14,265 nt of DNA from Pseudomonadota bacterium (GTDB lineage: Bacteria; Pseudomonadota; Alphaproteobacteria; Acetobacterales; Acetobacteraceae): positions 1-14,265 of the forward strand of contig JAJXXT010000058.1 in NCBI GenBank assembly GCA_021780935.1, written 5' to 3'. The notes under the pieces were generated by a model that had not been told where the DNA came from, did no database searches, and worked only from the letters and a program-made list of their open reading frames with translations. Positions within the stretch are counted from its first letter, which is position 1; every line of letters begins with the position of its first letter. Below are positions 6,887 through 14,265 of this stretch, piece after piece. The translations under genes and the position numbers were made by a program.

Positions 6887-7717
6887 TCAGGCGCCGGGCG
6901 GCTCAGGCGGCGTTGCGCGGCGGCGGCCGGCCGCGCGCTGCGGGCGGTAGCCGAGCTGGGCAGAAATACCATCCGCGTATTGCACGACCAGCCGCGCGTT
7001 GCTCGCGATCCTGGCCCTGGTCATCCGGCGCGACGGGCCGCTGACGCTGATCGAGGCGAAGACCTGGCCCGAGACGTTGCGGATCGGTGCACCAACGCAA
7101 CGAATGCCCAGCGAATATTCCTCATCGTCGATCGCGTAGCCGCGGTGGCGGATTGCCTCGAGTTCGCGCAGCAGCAAGGCCGGCTCGACGATCGTCCTGG
7201 CGGTGAAGGCGCGCAGCCCGAACGCGATCACGCGGCTGACCACGCCCCTGGGCTGAAAGGCGAGCGCCGCCTTGCCGGTGGAGGTGCAATAGGCCGGGGA
7301 TGCCTCCAGAACCATGATCCTGTTGGTCCGTTCCCGGGTCGGCTCGGCGCGCCTGACGACGGTGGTCTGCCGGCCATCGAACACGCAGAGATGCACCACC
7401 TCGCCGGTGAGTTCGGTCAGCGCTTCCACGAAGCTCTTGGCCTCGCGCTGGAGATCCATGTTGGCGAGGAAGACGTTGCCAAGCTCGAACAGCTTGATGC
7501 CGAGGCGGAATTTGTCGCGCTCCTGCTCCAGCAGCCCGGCTTCGCGCAGGGTCGTCACGACGCGATGCGCGGTGCCGCGCGGCATGCCCGTCCGCCGGGC
7601 GATCTCGGTGGCGGTGAGCTTGCGCTCGCGGGTGGAAAAGCAGTCGAGCGCGGACAGCGCCTTCAGCACGCTCTTGAGCAGCGTGTCATTGGCCGGCGCG
7701 ATGTCCTTCACGTCCAT
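6887..7717 (-). CDS. IclR family transcriptional regulator
   Basis: The protein has 276 residues, normal for the family. The N-terminal winged helix-turn-helix spans about residues 13-75: VLKALSALDCFS, LTATEIARRTGMPRGTAHRVVTTL, EAGLLEQ, then FRLGIKLFELG. The C-terminal effector domain shows VVHLCVFDGRQTTVVRR, STGKAALA, GYAIDDEEYSLGIRCVGAPI and ASISVSG, all typical of IclR proteins. These regulators usually sense an intermediate of the pathway they control and often regulate themselves. The gene lies 90 bases after the ATPase gene on the same strand, at the end of the minus-strand set, and its stop is 18 bases from the convergent oxidase gene. The ATG at 7717 has no proper Shine-Dalgarno sequence. 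It is preceded by a palindrome at 7723-7737 and overlapped by a short reading frame that has a good one, so starting may depend on coupling. GTG at 7711 is a possible alternative start. Confidence 0.93.
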   Translation of the reverse strand: MDVKDIAPANDTLLKSVLKALSALDCFSTRERKLTATEIARRTGMPRGTAHRVVTTLREAGLLEQERDKFRLGIKLFELGNVFLANMDLQREAKSFVEALTELTGEVVHLCVFDGRQTTVVRRAEPTRERTNRIMVLEASPAYCTSTGKAALAFQPRGVVSRVIAFGLRAFTARTIVEPALLLRELEAIRHRGYAIDDEEYSLGIRCVGAPIRNVSGQVFASISVSGPSRRMTRARIASNARLVVQYADGISAQLGYRPQRAAGRRRATPPEPPGA

Positions 7718-7752
7718 CTTCTGCCCGGTATCCGGGCGCGCCCATGGCGCAT
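7708..7752 (-). other. Possible 14-codon leader reading frame overlapping the iclR start
   Basis: ATG at 7752-7750 follows AGGAGGG (7757-7763 on this strand) at a spacing of four bases, the best ribosome-binding site near the gene. The frame encodes MRHGRARIPGRRWT and stops at TGA 7710-7708, overlapping the IclR ATG (7717-7715) in a different frame. It matches no known peptide. It could couple ribosomes to the regulator's poorly served start. Alternatively it is chance. Confidence 0.3.
7723..7737. promoter_or_regulatory. Perfect 15-bp palindrome just upstream of iclR, candidate autoregulatory operator
   Basis: GCCCGG and CCGGGC arms of six bases surround TAT, ending five bases before the IclR start codon. 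IclR-family operators are commonly near-palindromes of about this size, although this one is more GC-rich than the classical example. In RNA it would form a hairpin that hides the region just before the start codon. Both readings are inference from position and symmetry. Confidence 0.4.
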
Positions 7753-7771
7753 GCGTCCCTCCTGCCCACCC

Positions 7772-7800
7772 GGCACCGTGATGGCCTCACGCACGGCGCC
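7772..7800 (-). terminator. Hairpin after the ABC ATPase gene, candidate weak terminator
   Basis: Arms at 7772-7780 and 7792-7800 pair over nine positions; on the minus-strand RNA one pair is a G-U wobble. The loop is 11 bases. It starts seven bases after the ATPase stop codon, and no U-run follows. It may stop or slow part of the transcription between the transporter genes and iclR. Confidence 0.32.
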
Positions 7801-7807
7801 GCTGCGA

Positions 7808-8905
<1,098 letters not shown>

Positions 8906-8931
8906 CGTAACGGTTATCCCTTGCCCAGTGA

Positions 8932-9828
8932 TCAGCCCTTGGTCGCGCCCGCGGTCAGGCCGGCGATGTAGTAGTCCATGAGGAAGGCGTAGATGATGAT
9001 GGGCGGACCGGCGGCGAGCACGCAACCCGCCATGATCTTACCCCACTGGAACACGTCGCCGCGGATCAGATCACTGACGATGCCGACCGTCAGCACCATC
9101 TGGTTCGATGTGTAGAGGTACGCCATCGGGTAGAGGAATTCGCCCCAGGAGACGGTGAAGGCGAAGATCGTCGCCGCGATGATCCCTGGCATCGCCACCG
9201 GGATGAAAATCTTCCACAGCATCTGCAGGTAGCCCGCGCCGTCGATCAGCGCGGCTTCGTCCAGTTCCTTCGGGATGGAGGAGAAGTAGCCGATCATGAT
9301 CCACGTACAGAACGGCACCGCGAGCGTGGGATAGATCAGCACCAGACACCAGGTCTTGTTGATCAGCCCCAGTTTGCCCACGATCTGGAACAGCGGGATG
9401 AACAGCAGCGAATCCGGAATGAGGTAGGTCAGGAACACGCCGGTCGCGATGGTCTGGCTGCCCCAGAACCCCATCCGCGCGAGCGAGAAGGCCGACAGCA
9501 CCGCGATCACCATCGAGATCGCGACCACCAGCACCGTGACCTCGACGGAGTTGATAAAGAAGTCGCGGAAATCCTGCATGTTGAAGAGATCGATGTAGTT
9601 CTGCAGGGTGATGGCGTGCGGCAACCAGGGGTTGCCCTTTTCGGCGCTGATTTCCTGCGCCGATTTGAGGCTGGTGACCACCATGTAGAACGGCGGCACC
9701 AGAAACATGAAGACGAAAATGCTGAGCGCGCCGTAGCTGCCCCACAGCGCCCAGCGGCGCTGGTTGTGCAGGCTGCGGCGCCGCTGCCGCTTGGCCCGGG
9801 CGTCCAGCGGCATCGTCGTGGCGCTCAT
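8932..9828 (-). CDS. CUT1-type ABC importer permease (MalG/UgpE-like)
   Basis: The protein has 298 residues. A basic N-terminus (RAKRQRRR, residues 11-18) precedes the first hydrophobic segment (about 32-52), and about six segments are visible in all. The EAA loop at 191-210 ([20 protein letters not shown]) is the docking site for the ATPase encoded next. The C-terminus [10 protein letters not shown] is the hallmark ending of this half-transporter family. Its ATG (9828-9826) overlaps the preceding permease's TGA as ATGA, and AGGGAGA lies at a suitable distance upstream. These features indicate coupled translation. It pairs with the permease at 9825-10769 to form the membrane channel. Confidence 0.94.
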   Translation of the reverse strand: MSATTMPLDARAKRQRRRSLHNQRRWALWGSYGALSIFVFMFLVPPFYMVVTSLKSAQEISAEKGNPWLPHAITLQNYIDLFNMQDFRDFFINSVEVTVLVVAISMVIAVLSAFSLARMGFWGSQTIATGVFLTYLIPDSLLFIPLFQIVGKLGLINKTWCLVLIYPTLAVPFCTWIMIGYFSSIPKELDEAALIDGAGYLQMLWKIFIPVAMPGIIAATIFAFTVSWGEFLYPMAYLYTSNQMVLTVGIVSDLIRGDVFQWGKIMAGCVLAAGPPIIIYAFLMDYYIAGLTAGATKG

Positions 9829-10769
9829 GCGGCAATCTCCCTGCTGCGCTTGGTGACGCCGCGCAGCACGAAGAAGGCGAAGACGGCGAGGATGGGGAAC
9901 ATGAACAGGCTGATCGCGGCTCCGACCGGGATGTCACCCGACTGGATGCCCGAGGTGAAGGCGTAGGTCGCGAACACGTGCGTCATGTTCTCCGGCCCGC
10001 CGGCGGTGAGGATGCGCACGATGTCGAAATTGGCAAAGGTCACGATCAGCGAGAACAACACCGTGATCGAGATGATGTTGCGCATCATCGGCAGGGTCAC
10101 GAACCAGAGCTTCTGCCAGGCCCCGGCGCCGTCGATCGCCGCCGCCTCGAACAATTGCTCGGGAACCGATTTCAGCGCCGCAAGATACATGATCATGAAG
10201 AACGGCGTGCCGTACCACGTGTTCACGGCGATCATGCAGAAGCGCGCGATCCAGGCCTTGCCGAGCCACGGCACCGCCTGGAAGCCGAGCGCCTGCAGGA
10301 TCCAGTTGAAGGCGGAATACGAGGGGTCGAACAGCCACCACCAGCCGAGCGCGGAGAGCGCCAGCGGGATCACCCACGGCACCAGCAGCAGGCCGCGCCA
10401 GATGCGCTGGTTGGTGCTCGGGAGGTTGTGCATGAGGTGGGCGAGGACGAAGCCGATCAGCGCCTTCAGCACCACCGAGGTGACGGCGAACAGGGTGGAC
10501 TGGAAGATGACGAGCTGGAACGTGTCGCGCTGCAACAGATAGGCGAAGTTGCTGAGCCCGATGAACTGCGTCATGTGCCGGTTCATCATCGACAGATAGA
10601 TCGCATAGAGGGCCGGGTAGACGACGAGCCCTCCCAGCATGATCAGCAGCGGCAGGCACATGACCAAAGCGATCGTCGAGCGGCGGCGCAGGAACACCTG
10701 CATGCTGCTGCGGCGTCGGCCGTTCCCTCCCATGAGGTCGGCGGTGGTGGCAGTGACTCCGTCGGCCAT
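9825..10769 (-). CDS. CUT1-type ABC importer permease (MalF/UgpA-like)
   Basis: The protein has 314 residues. The first membrane segment follows a basic stretch (FLRRRS) at about residues 33-58. The EAA loop at 208-227 (EAAAIDGAGAWQKLWFVTLP) and the LTAGGPE segment at 254-260 mark the MalF/UgpA half of a carbohydrate importer. The start at ATG 10769 gives the normal family length; GGGGAA lies about ten bases upstream. It is separated from the binding-protein gene by 79 bases that hold a strong stem-loop, and it overlaps the next permease gene by four bases. Confidence 0.94.
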   Translation of the reverse strand: MADGVTATTADLMGGNGRRRSSMQVFLRRRSTIALVMCLPLLIMLGGLVVYPALYAIYLSMMNRHMTQFIGLSNFAYLLQRDTFQLVIFQSTLFAVTSVVLKALIGFVLAHLMHNLPSTNQRIWRGLLLVPWVIPLALSALGWWWLFDPSYSAFNWILQALGFQAVPWLGKAWIARFCMIAVNTWYGTPFFMIMYLAALKSVPEQLFEAAAIDGAGAWQKLWFVTLPMMRNIISITVLFSLIVTFANFDIVRILTAGGPENMTHVFATYAFTSGIQSGDIPVGAAISLFMFPILAVFAFFVLRGVTKRSREIAA

Positions 10770-10812
10770 GGTGTCGGGTTCCCCGAAATCGGTGCGGCGG
10801 GATCAGTGCGGC

Positions 10813-10842
10813 GGGGCGGGCAGGGTCACCCCCGCCCGCCCC
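10813..10842 (-). promoter_or_regulatory. Strong stem-loop between binding-protein and permease genes (processing or attenuation element)
   Basis: Arms GGGGCGGGC (10813-10821) and GCCCGCCCC (10834-10842) are perfect. After one mismatch, three more base pairs extend the stem, leaving a four-base loop. It begins six bases after the binding-protein stop codon on the minus strand. No U-run follows, so it is unlikely to be a full terminator. In known binding-protein-dependent operons, hairpins here protect the upstream message and allow more binding protein than permease. That role is inferred by analogy. Confidence 0.55.
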
Positions 10843-10848
10843 CAGCGA

Positions 10849-12204
10849 TCAGTGCATGAAGCCTTCGAGTTCGTTCTTCGCCCAGGCGAGCACCTGCTTG
10901 ATCGACTGGCCGGACTGCAGCTTTGCCAGCATCGTCGACTCAGTGCCCTGGTTGTAGATCTGCACCGCGATATCCGGCGTCGCGTAGGAGCAGGCAACGT
11001 GCGACGTCGTGTGCTGGTCCGGACGGATCGGGTAGTTGAACACGGTGCCCTTCGGCGGCTCCACTTCTTCCCAGATCTTGAAGTTGTCCATCGACTGGAA
11101 CGGCGGGATGTCGTAGCCGGCCACCGCGTTGGCGCGCTCCTCGACGTTGTCGCGCTGGCTGAGGTAGGCGATCAGTTCCTTCGCCGCCGGCTTCGCCTTG
11201 CTGAACTGCCAGATGCCCCAGAAATACGGCAGGTAGGACGTAAACCGCCCGGCCGGCCCCACCGGCGGGGGGAAGGTCCAGCAATCGGCGGCGATCTTTG
11301 GTGCCGTCTGCTTCGCCACCGCCCAGGCCGAAGGCGGGTTGTAGATCAGCGCCCCCTGGCCGGAGATCAGGGCGCGGTTGTTGGAGGCGTCGTCGTAGCT
11401 GACCGCGTCCTTGGGCAGGAACTTCACCAGCTTCTGGCCGAACTCGAGCGCCGCCATCACGCCCTCGGACTGCAGGTTGATGTTGCCCTTGGGGTCGATC
11501 AGCGCGGCGCCGAACGAGGCGAAGAAGCTGCCGGTCGAGTCCACCGAGTCCGTGGTCTGGCCGAGGCCGATGCCGAACGGCTTGCCGGCCTTGGCCGCGA
11601 GTTCCGCCTGCTTGAGGAACTCGTCCATGGTCCAGGCCTTGGTGCCGGGCATCTCGATCCCGCTCTTGGCCGGATACATCGCCACCGGGTCGAACCCGTG
11701 CGCCTTGAGGATCGAGATGCGGCCGCACGGCCCCTTGTTCTGCGTCCCCGAGGAGGAGGGCACGGCCAGCCAATGGCCCTTCACCTGCGCAAGATAGGAA
11801 CAGACCGGGTTCACCGCCCCGTACTGTCCCTCGAGCTGCTTCACCACGTCGTCGACCGGCTCGAGCTTGTCGGAGTGGTTGTGCACTTCCCAAGTCGGGA
11901 ATGCCTCGATGTCGTGGCCCGCGCCGGCCTGCGCCTCGGCGGCGATGGTCAGCAGGTTCTTGTTGCCGACCGAGGTGATGAAGTCTGCCTGCACGGCGAT
12001 GTTGGTTTTCTTCTGGAAGCGCTCGACCTGCTTCTTCATCACGACGTTGCCGGCGGGTACCCAGTGATCCCAGAAGCCGATCGAGACCTTGCCCGCGGCG
12101 CCTACCTCACGAATGTGAAACAACGGCAGTGCCGCCGCGCCGGCGCTGGCTTGCAGCACGCCGCGGCGCGACAGGCCGAATTTCGAGAACCTCTTTTTCG
12201 TCAT
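10849..12204 (-). CDS. Extracellular solute-binding protein of the second CUT1-type ABC importer, Tat-exported
   Basis: The protein has 451 residues, family 1 solute-binding type, working in the periplasm. The N-terminus has a clear twin-arginine signal: FGLSRRGVLQASAG with Arg13 and Arg14, a short hydrophobic stretch (about 17-30), then VGAAGKVSIGFWDHW, where mature family sequence begins. Further family features are ITSVGNKNLLTIAAEAQAGAGHDI, the DYxxF-like substrate region replaced here by IEAFPTWEVH, and PVDDVV in the first lobe. The ATG at 12204 is preceded by GGGAGG (12210-12215 on this strand) five bases away. It shares little obvious similarity with the binding protein at 1038-2432, so the two importers probably take different substrates. 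It is the first gene after the 139-base gap downstream of the lyase, where a promoter candidate lies. Confidence 0.93.
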   Translation of the reverse strand: MTKKRFSKFGLSRRGVLQASAGAAALPLFHIREVGAAGKVSIGFWDHWVPAGNVVMKKQVERFQKKTNIAVQADFITSVGNKNLLTIAAEAQAGAGHDIEAFPTWEVHNHSDKLEPVDDVVKQLEGQYGAVNPVCSYLAQVKGHWLAVPSSSGTQNKGPCGRISILKAHGFDPVAMYPAKSGIEMPGTKAWTMDEFLKQAELAAKAGKPFGIGLGQTTDSVDSTGSFFASFGAALIDPKGNINLQSEGVMAALEFGQKLVKFLPKDAVSYDDASNNRALISGQGALIYNPPSAWAVAKQTAPKIAADCWTFPPPVGPAGRFTSYLPYFWGIWQFSKAKPAAKELIAYLSQRDNVEERANAVAGYDIPPFQSMDNFKIWEEVEPPKGTVFNYPIRPDQHTTSHVACSYATPDIAVQIYNQGTESTMLAKLQSGQSIKQVLAWAKNELEGFMH

Positions 12205-12293
12205 GGGATCCTCCCGTTAATGCGCCGTGCCGTTTCCCGGGGGGCGTGCCGACCGCTATGTGTGAAATCCGCGCGTGGTGCCGTCCGCGCTTG

Positions 12294-12335
12294 ATGATAA
12301 GCTAGGCATAAACGATGGCCGGATGCAAACGATGG
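12294..12335 (-). promoter_or_regulatory. Candidate promoter with tandem repeat before the second binding-protein gene
   Basis: In the 139-base gap between lyase and binding protein, the minus strand carries TTGCAT (12323-12328) and, 18 bases on, TAGCTT (12299-12304) as -35/-10-like hexamers, in the only AT-rich patch of the gap. The 9-mer CCATCGTTT occurs twice, at 12327-12335 and 12310-12318, exactly 17 bases apart, one copy touching the -35 element. This arrangement suggests a regulated internal promoter for the transporter genes. The IclR protein is a natural candidate binder, but the repeat does not match a consensus I know. Confidence 0.33.
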
Positions 12336-12343
12336 GATCGCTA

Positions 12344-13705
12344 TCAGCCGAGCGCGCGATGGCCCGCCGCGATCACCCGGTCCACGAACGCCCGCGCCGC
12401 GCCAAGGTAGTGGCCGGGCTCGGTCAGCGCGGCGATCGCCGCATGGTCCATCCGTGCCGCAACCGCGGGCTCGTCGGCCAGCGCCGCGGCCAGCGTGCAG
12501 CCTTCGGCGAGCGCCCGGTCGCAGGCGTGCTTGACCACGTGATGTGCGCTCTCGCGCCCGAGCGCCGGCGCCAGGCCCATCATCACCGCCTCCGCCATGA
12601 TTGTCCCGCCGCCGGCGGCGAGGTTGGCGCGCATCCGCGCGGCATCGACGACGATTCCCTCAGCGATGCTCGCCGCGTGCAACAAGGCGCCGTGCGCGAG
12701 CACGAACGCGGGCCCGATCGCCAGCGCTTCGGCCTGCCAGGGCCCGGTGGCGCGCTCGTGGTCCTGCACCATCGCCCCGAGCATCAGCCCCGCCTGCGCC
12801 TGCACGCCGCGCGCCGCGGCCTGCACATACTCGCTGGCGATCGGGTTGCGCTTCTGCGGCATCGTGGAGGAAGCGCCGCGGCCGGCGACATAGGCCTCCG
12901 TCGCTTCCGCCACCTCGTTCTGTGCCAGCAACGAGACGTCGAGCGCCATCTTCGCGAGGCTGCCGCACGCCAGGGCGAGGAAACACACCGTCTCCGCCAG
13001 GCCGTCGCGCGCCACGTGCCAGGGGGCGGGCGCGAGCCCGAGGCCGAGCTCCGCCGCCAGGGCCTCGGCAACCGCCAGCCCCGCGTCGCCGAGCGAGGCG
13101 AGCGTGCCGGCGGCGCCGCCGAACTGCACCCGCAGCGCCCGCGGCGCGAGCTGGTCCAGCCGCTCGAGATGCGCGATCAGCGGCTGCGCCCAGATCGCGC
13201 ATTTGAGCCCGAACGTCGTCGGCAGCGCCTGCTGCAGATGCGTCCGTCCTGCCATCACCGTCTCGCGGTGCCTTGCCGCCTGGTCGCACAGCGCGCGCAG
13301 CACCCGCGCGAGCCCGGCGCGGATCAGTGCCAGCCCGTCGCGCACCTGCAGGACCAACCCGCTGTCCATGATGTCCTGCGTCGTCGCACCCCAATGCGTC
13401 CAGCCGCCATAGGCGCCACTGGCCTGCGAGAGCGCCCGCACCAGGCCCACGACCGGATAGCCGACATTGCGCGCCGAGGCCGCCAGCGCCGCGGCGTCGA
13501 GCAGATCGCCCGCCGCCGCCGCGCCGATCGCATCGGCGGCCGGTTGCGGAATGATCCCGAGCCTTCCCTGGACGCGCGCGAGCGCCGCCTCCACCTCGAG
13601 CATGCGGCGGAAGAAGGCGGTTTCGTCGAACACCGCGCGCATCGCATCGGAGCCATAGAGCACGCCGAGGACCGGCCCGTCGGCCGGAAACGTGGCATTG
13701 TGCAT
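12344..13705 (-). CDS. Lyase of the fumarase/aspartase superfamily, PcaB-like (3-carboxy-cis,cis-muconate cycloisomerase / adenylosuccinate lyase family)
   Basis: The protein has 453 residues, about the length of PcaB. The three conserved regions of the superfamily are present: HWGATTQD (104-111), GRTHLQQALPTTFG (153-166) with the conserved histidine, and the catalytic-serine loop SSTMPQKRNP (279-288). The stretches VQFGGAAGTLASLG and APAPWHVARDGLAE closely follow PcaB proteins. PcaB normally has histidine where this loop has glutamine (MPHKRNP against MPQKRNP). No other protocatechuate gene is nearby; the neighbours are a KDPGal aldolase and a sugar importer. A different substrate, such as a succinyl- or C4-acid adduct released as fumarate, is therefore possible. 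That is inference. The start at ATG 13705 is supported by GGGGAGAGG just upstream and by family length; the frame is open for 51 more codons but covers the aldolase gene. It follows the aldolase by 22 bases, likely in one operon. Confidence 0.85.
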   Translation of the reverse strand: MHNATFPADGPVLGVLYGSDAMRAVFDETAFFRRMLEVEAALARVQGRLGIIPQPAADAIGAAAAGDLLDAAALAASARNVGYPVVGLVRALSQASGAYGGWTHWGATTQDIMDSGLVLQVRDGLALIRAGLARVLRALCDQAARHRETVMAGRTHLQQALPTTFGLKCAIWAQPLIAHLERLDQLAPRALRVQFGGAAGTLASLGDAGLAVAEALAAELGLGLAPAPWHVARDGLAETVCFLALACGSLAKMALDVSLLAQNEVAEATEAYVAGRGASSTMPQKRNPIASEYVQAAARGVQAQAGLMLGAMVQDHERATGPWQAEALAIGPAFVLAHGALLHAASIAEGIVVDAARMRANLAAGGGTIMAEAVMMGLAPALGRESAHHVVKHACDRALAEGCTLAAALADEPAVAARMDHAAIAALTEPGHYLGAARAFVDRVIAAGHRALG

Positions 13706-13727
13706 CAGCCTCTCCCCATTCCGCCCG

Positions 13728-14265
13728 TCACAGCGCATCGAGCAGCGCGCGGGCCTTGACGTCGACATCGGCGGCGGTGTCGCCCGGTCGATACAGCGCC
13801 GAACCGATGCCGAACCCCGCCGCTCCGGCCCCGCGCCAGGCGGGGATCGTGGTCGCATCCATCCCGCCCACCGGCAACACCATCGTGCCCGGCGGCAGCA
13901 CTGCCCGCATCGCCCGCAGTGCGGCCGGCGATGCGGCCTCCGCCGGGAACAGCTTCAGCGCATCCGCCCCGGCATCGAGCATCGCGAAGGCCTCGCTCGG
14001 GGTGAAACAGCCGGGGACGGCGAGCAGCCCGTGCGCCTTGGCTTGCGCCACCGCCGCGGCGTCGGCGTGCGGCATCACGATCAGCCGCCCGCCCGCCGCG
14101 GCGACAGCCGCGACCTCCCGGGCACGCCGCACCGTGCCCCCCCGATCAGCAACCGTCCGCCGAAGCGCCGCGCGAGGCGCGCGATGCTGTCGATCGGGTC
14201 GGGCGAGTTGAGGGGCACCTCGATGATGACGATCCCGGCGGCTTCCAGCGTGGTCGCGATCTCCT
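13728..14265 (-). pseudogene. dgoA: 2-dehydro-3-deoxy-6-phosphogalactonate aldolase, 5' end outside window, apparent frameshift
   Basis: This family cleaves 2-dehydro-3-deoxy-6-phosphogalactonate to pyruvate and glyceraldehyde-3-phosphate in galactonate catabolism. From the right edge one frame reads IIEVPLNSPDPIDSIARL (the glutamate is the family's catalytic acid), then LLIG, and then becomes nonsense. From 14135 downward a second frame continues as TVRRAREVAAV, GGRLIVMPHAD, PGCFTPSEAF, ALKLFPAEAASP (lysine forming the Schiff base), VLPVGGMD and GFGIGSALYRPG, ending at TGA 13730-13728. Together they cover the family from just before the glutamate motif to the C-terminus. The break falls on seven C at 14137-14143, where LIGAGTV is expected; one base is missing. 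PLNSP rather than the KDPG-aldolase pattern favours DgoA over Eda. It could be a real pseudogene, a sequencing error at the homopolymer, or slippage. The downstream frame alone lacks the catalytic glutamate. Confidence 0.82.

Noticed and set aside
6869..6894. Bidirectional terminator between the convergent oxidase and iclR genes
   Set aside because: Only short, competing 4-5 bp pairings (GCGCC with GGCGC, GCCT with AGGC) can form, they run into the iclR coding end, and there is no T-run on either side.
8906..9025. N-terminal extension of the ATPase by 40 codons
   Set aside because: It overlaps the permease gene, looks like random Arg/His-rich sequence, and family sequence starts exactly at ATG 8905.
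10639..13759. Two long plus-strand frames over the second binding-protein and lyase genes
   Set aside because: Both have shadow-frame composition, no recognisable domain, and lie opposite well-supported genes.
13706..13858. N-terminal extension of the lyase by 51 codons
   Set aside because: It lies over the 3' end of the aldolase gene and lacks family resemblance, while ATG 13705 has a strong ribosome-binding site.

Overview
The window is GC-rich, gene-dense bacterial DNA. Two sets of genes face each other and meet at a gap of 18 bases near position 6870. Codon use, twin-arginine signals on both binding proteins and the families present suggest a proteobacterium, most likely an alphaproteobacterium of the Rhodospirillales/Acetobacteraceae type. 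That placement is inference; no marker gene is present.

Left half (+ strand). An Lrp/AsnC regulator is cut by the left edge (1-459) and followed by a strong hairpin. A 578-base non-coding stretch comes next. It holds what looks like a decayed ABC-ATPase fragment (Walker A still readable), a five-tract G-quadruplex motif and a perfect 16-bp inverted repeat. Then comes a tight operon: a carbohydrate-type (CUT1) ABC importer made of a Tat-exported binding protein and two permeases, followed by an FAD D-lactate-dehydrogenase-type enzyme and an FMN (S)-2-hydroxyacid oxidase/mandelate-dehydrogenase-type enzyme. Start and stop codons overlap at two of the junctions. The operon has no ATPase gene of its own.

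Right half (- strand, read from right to left). A 2-dehydro-3-deoxy-6-phosphogalactonate aldolase (dgoA) enters from the right edge and carries an apparent 1-base frameshift at a run of seven C. It is followed by a PcaB-like lyase of the fumarase/aspartase superfamily. A second, complete CUT1 importer follows: Tat-exported binding protein, two permeases and a MalK/UgpC-type ATPase. An IclR-family regulator closes the set. A stem-loop with 9 + 3 paired bases lies between the binding-protein and permease genes. The iclR start is preceded by a 15-bp palindrome and overlapped by a tiny reading frame that has the better ribosome-binding site.

Working model (inference). This is a catabolic island for hydroxy/sugar acids. 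Two CUT1 importers bring in substrates and may share the single ATPase at 7808-8905. The plus-strand enzymes oxidise D- and L-2-hydroxyacids to 2-oxoacids in the membrane-linked or oxidase style of their families. The minus-strand aldolase feeds a galactonate-type (De Ley-Doudoroff) route to pyruvate and glyceraldehyde-3-phosphate. The Lrp and IclR proteins are the likely local regulators. I saw no tRNA, rRNA, CRISPR array, insertion sequence or prophage gene.
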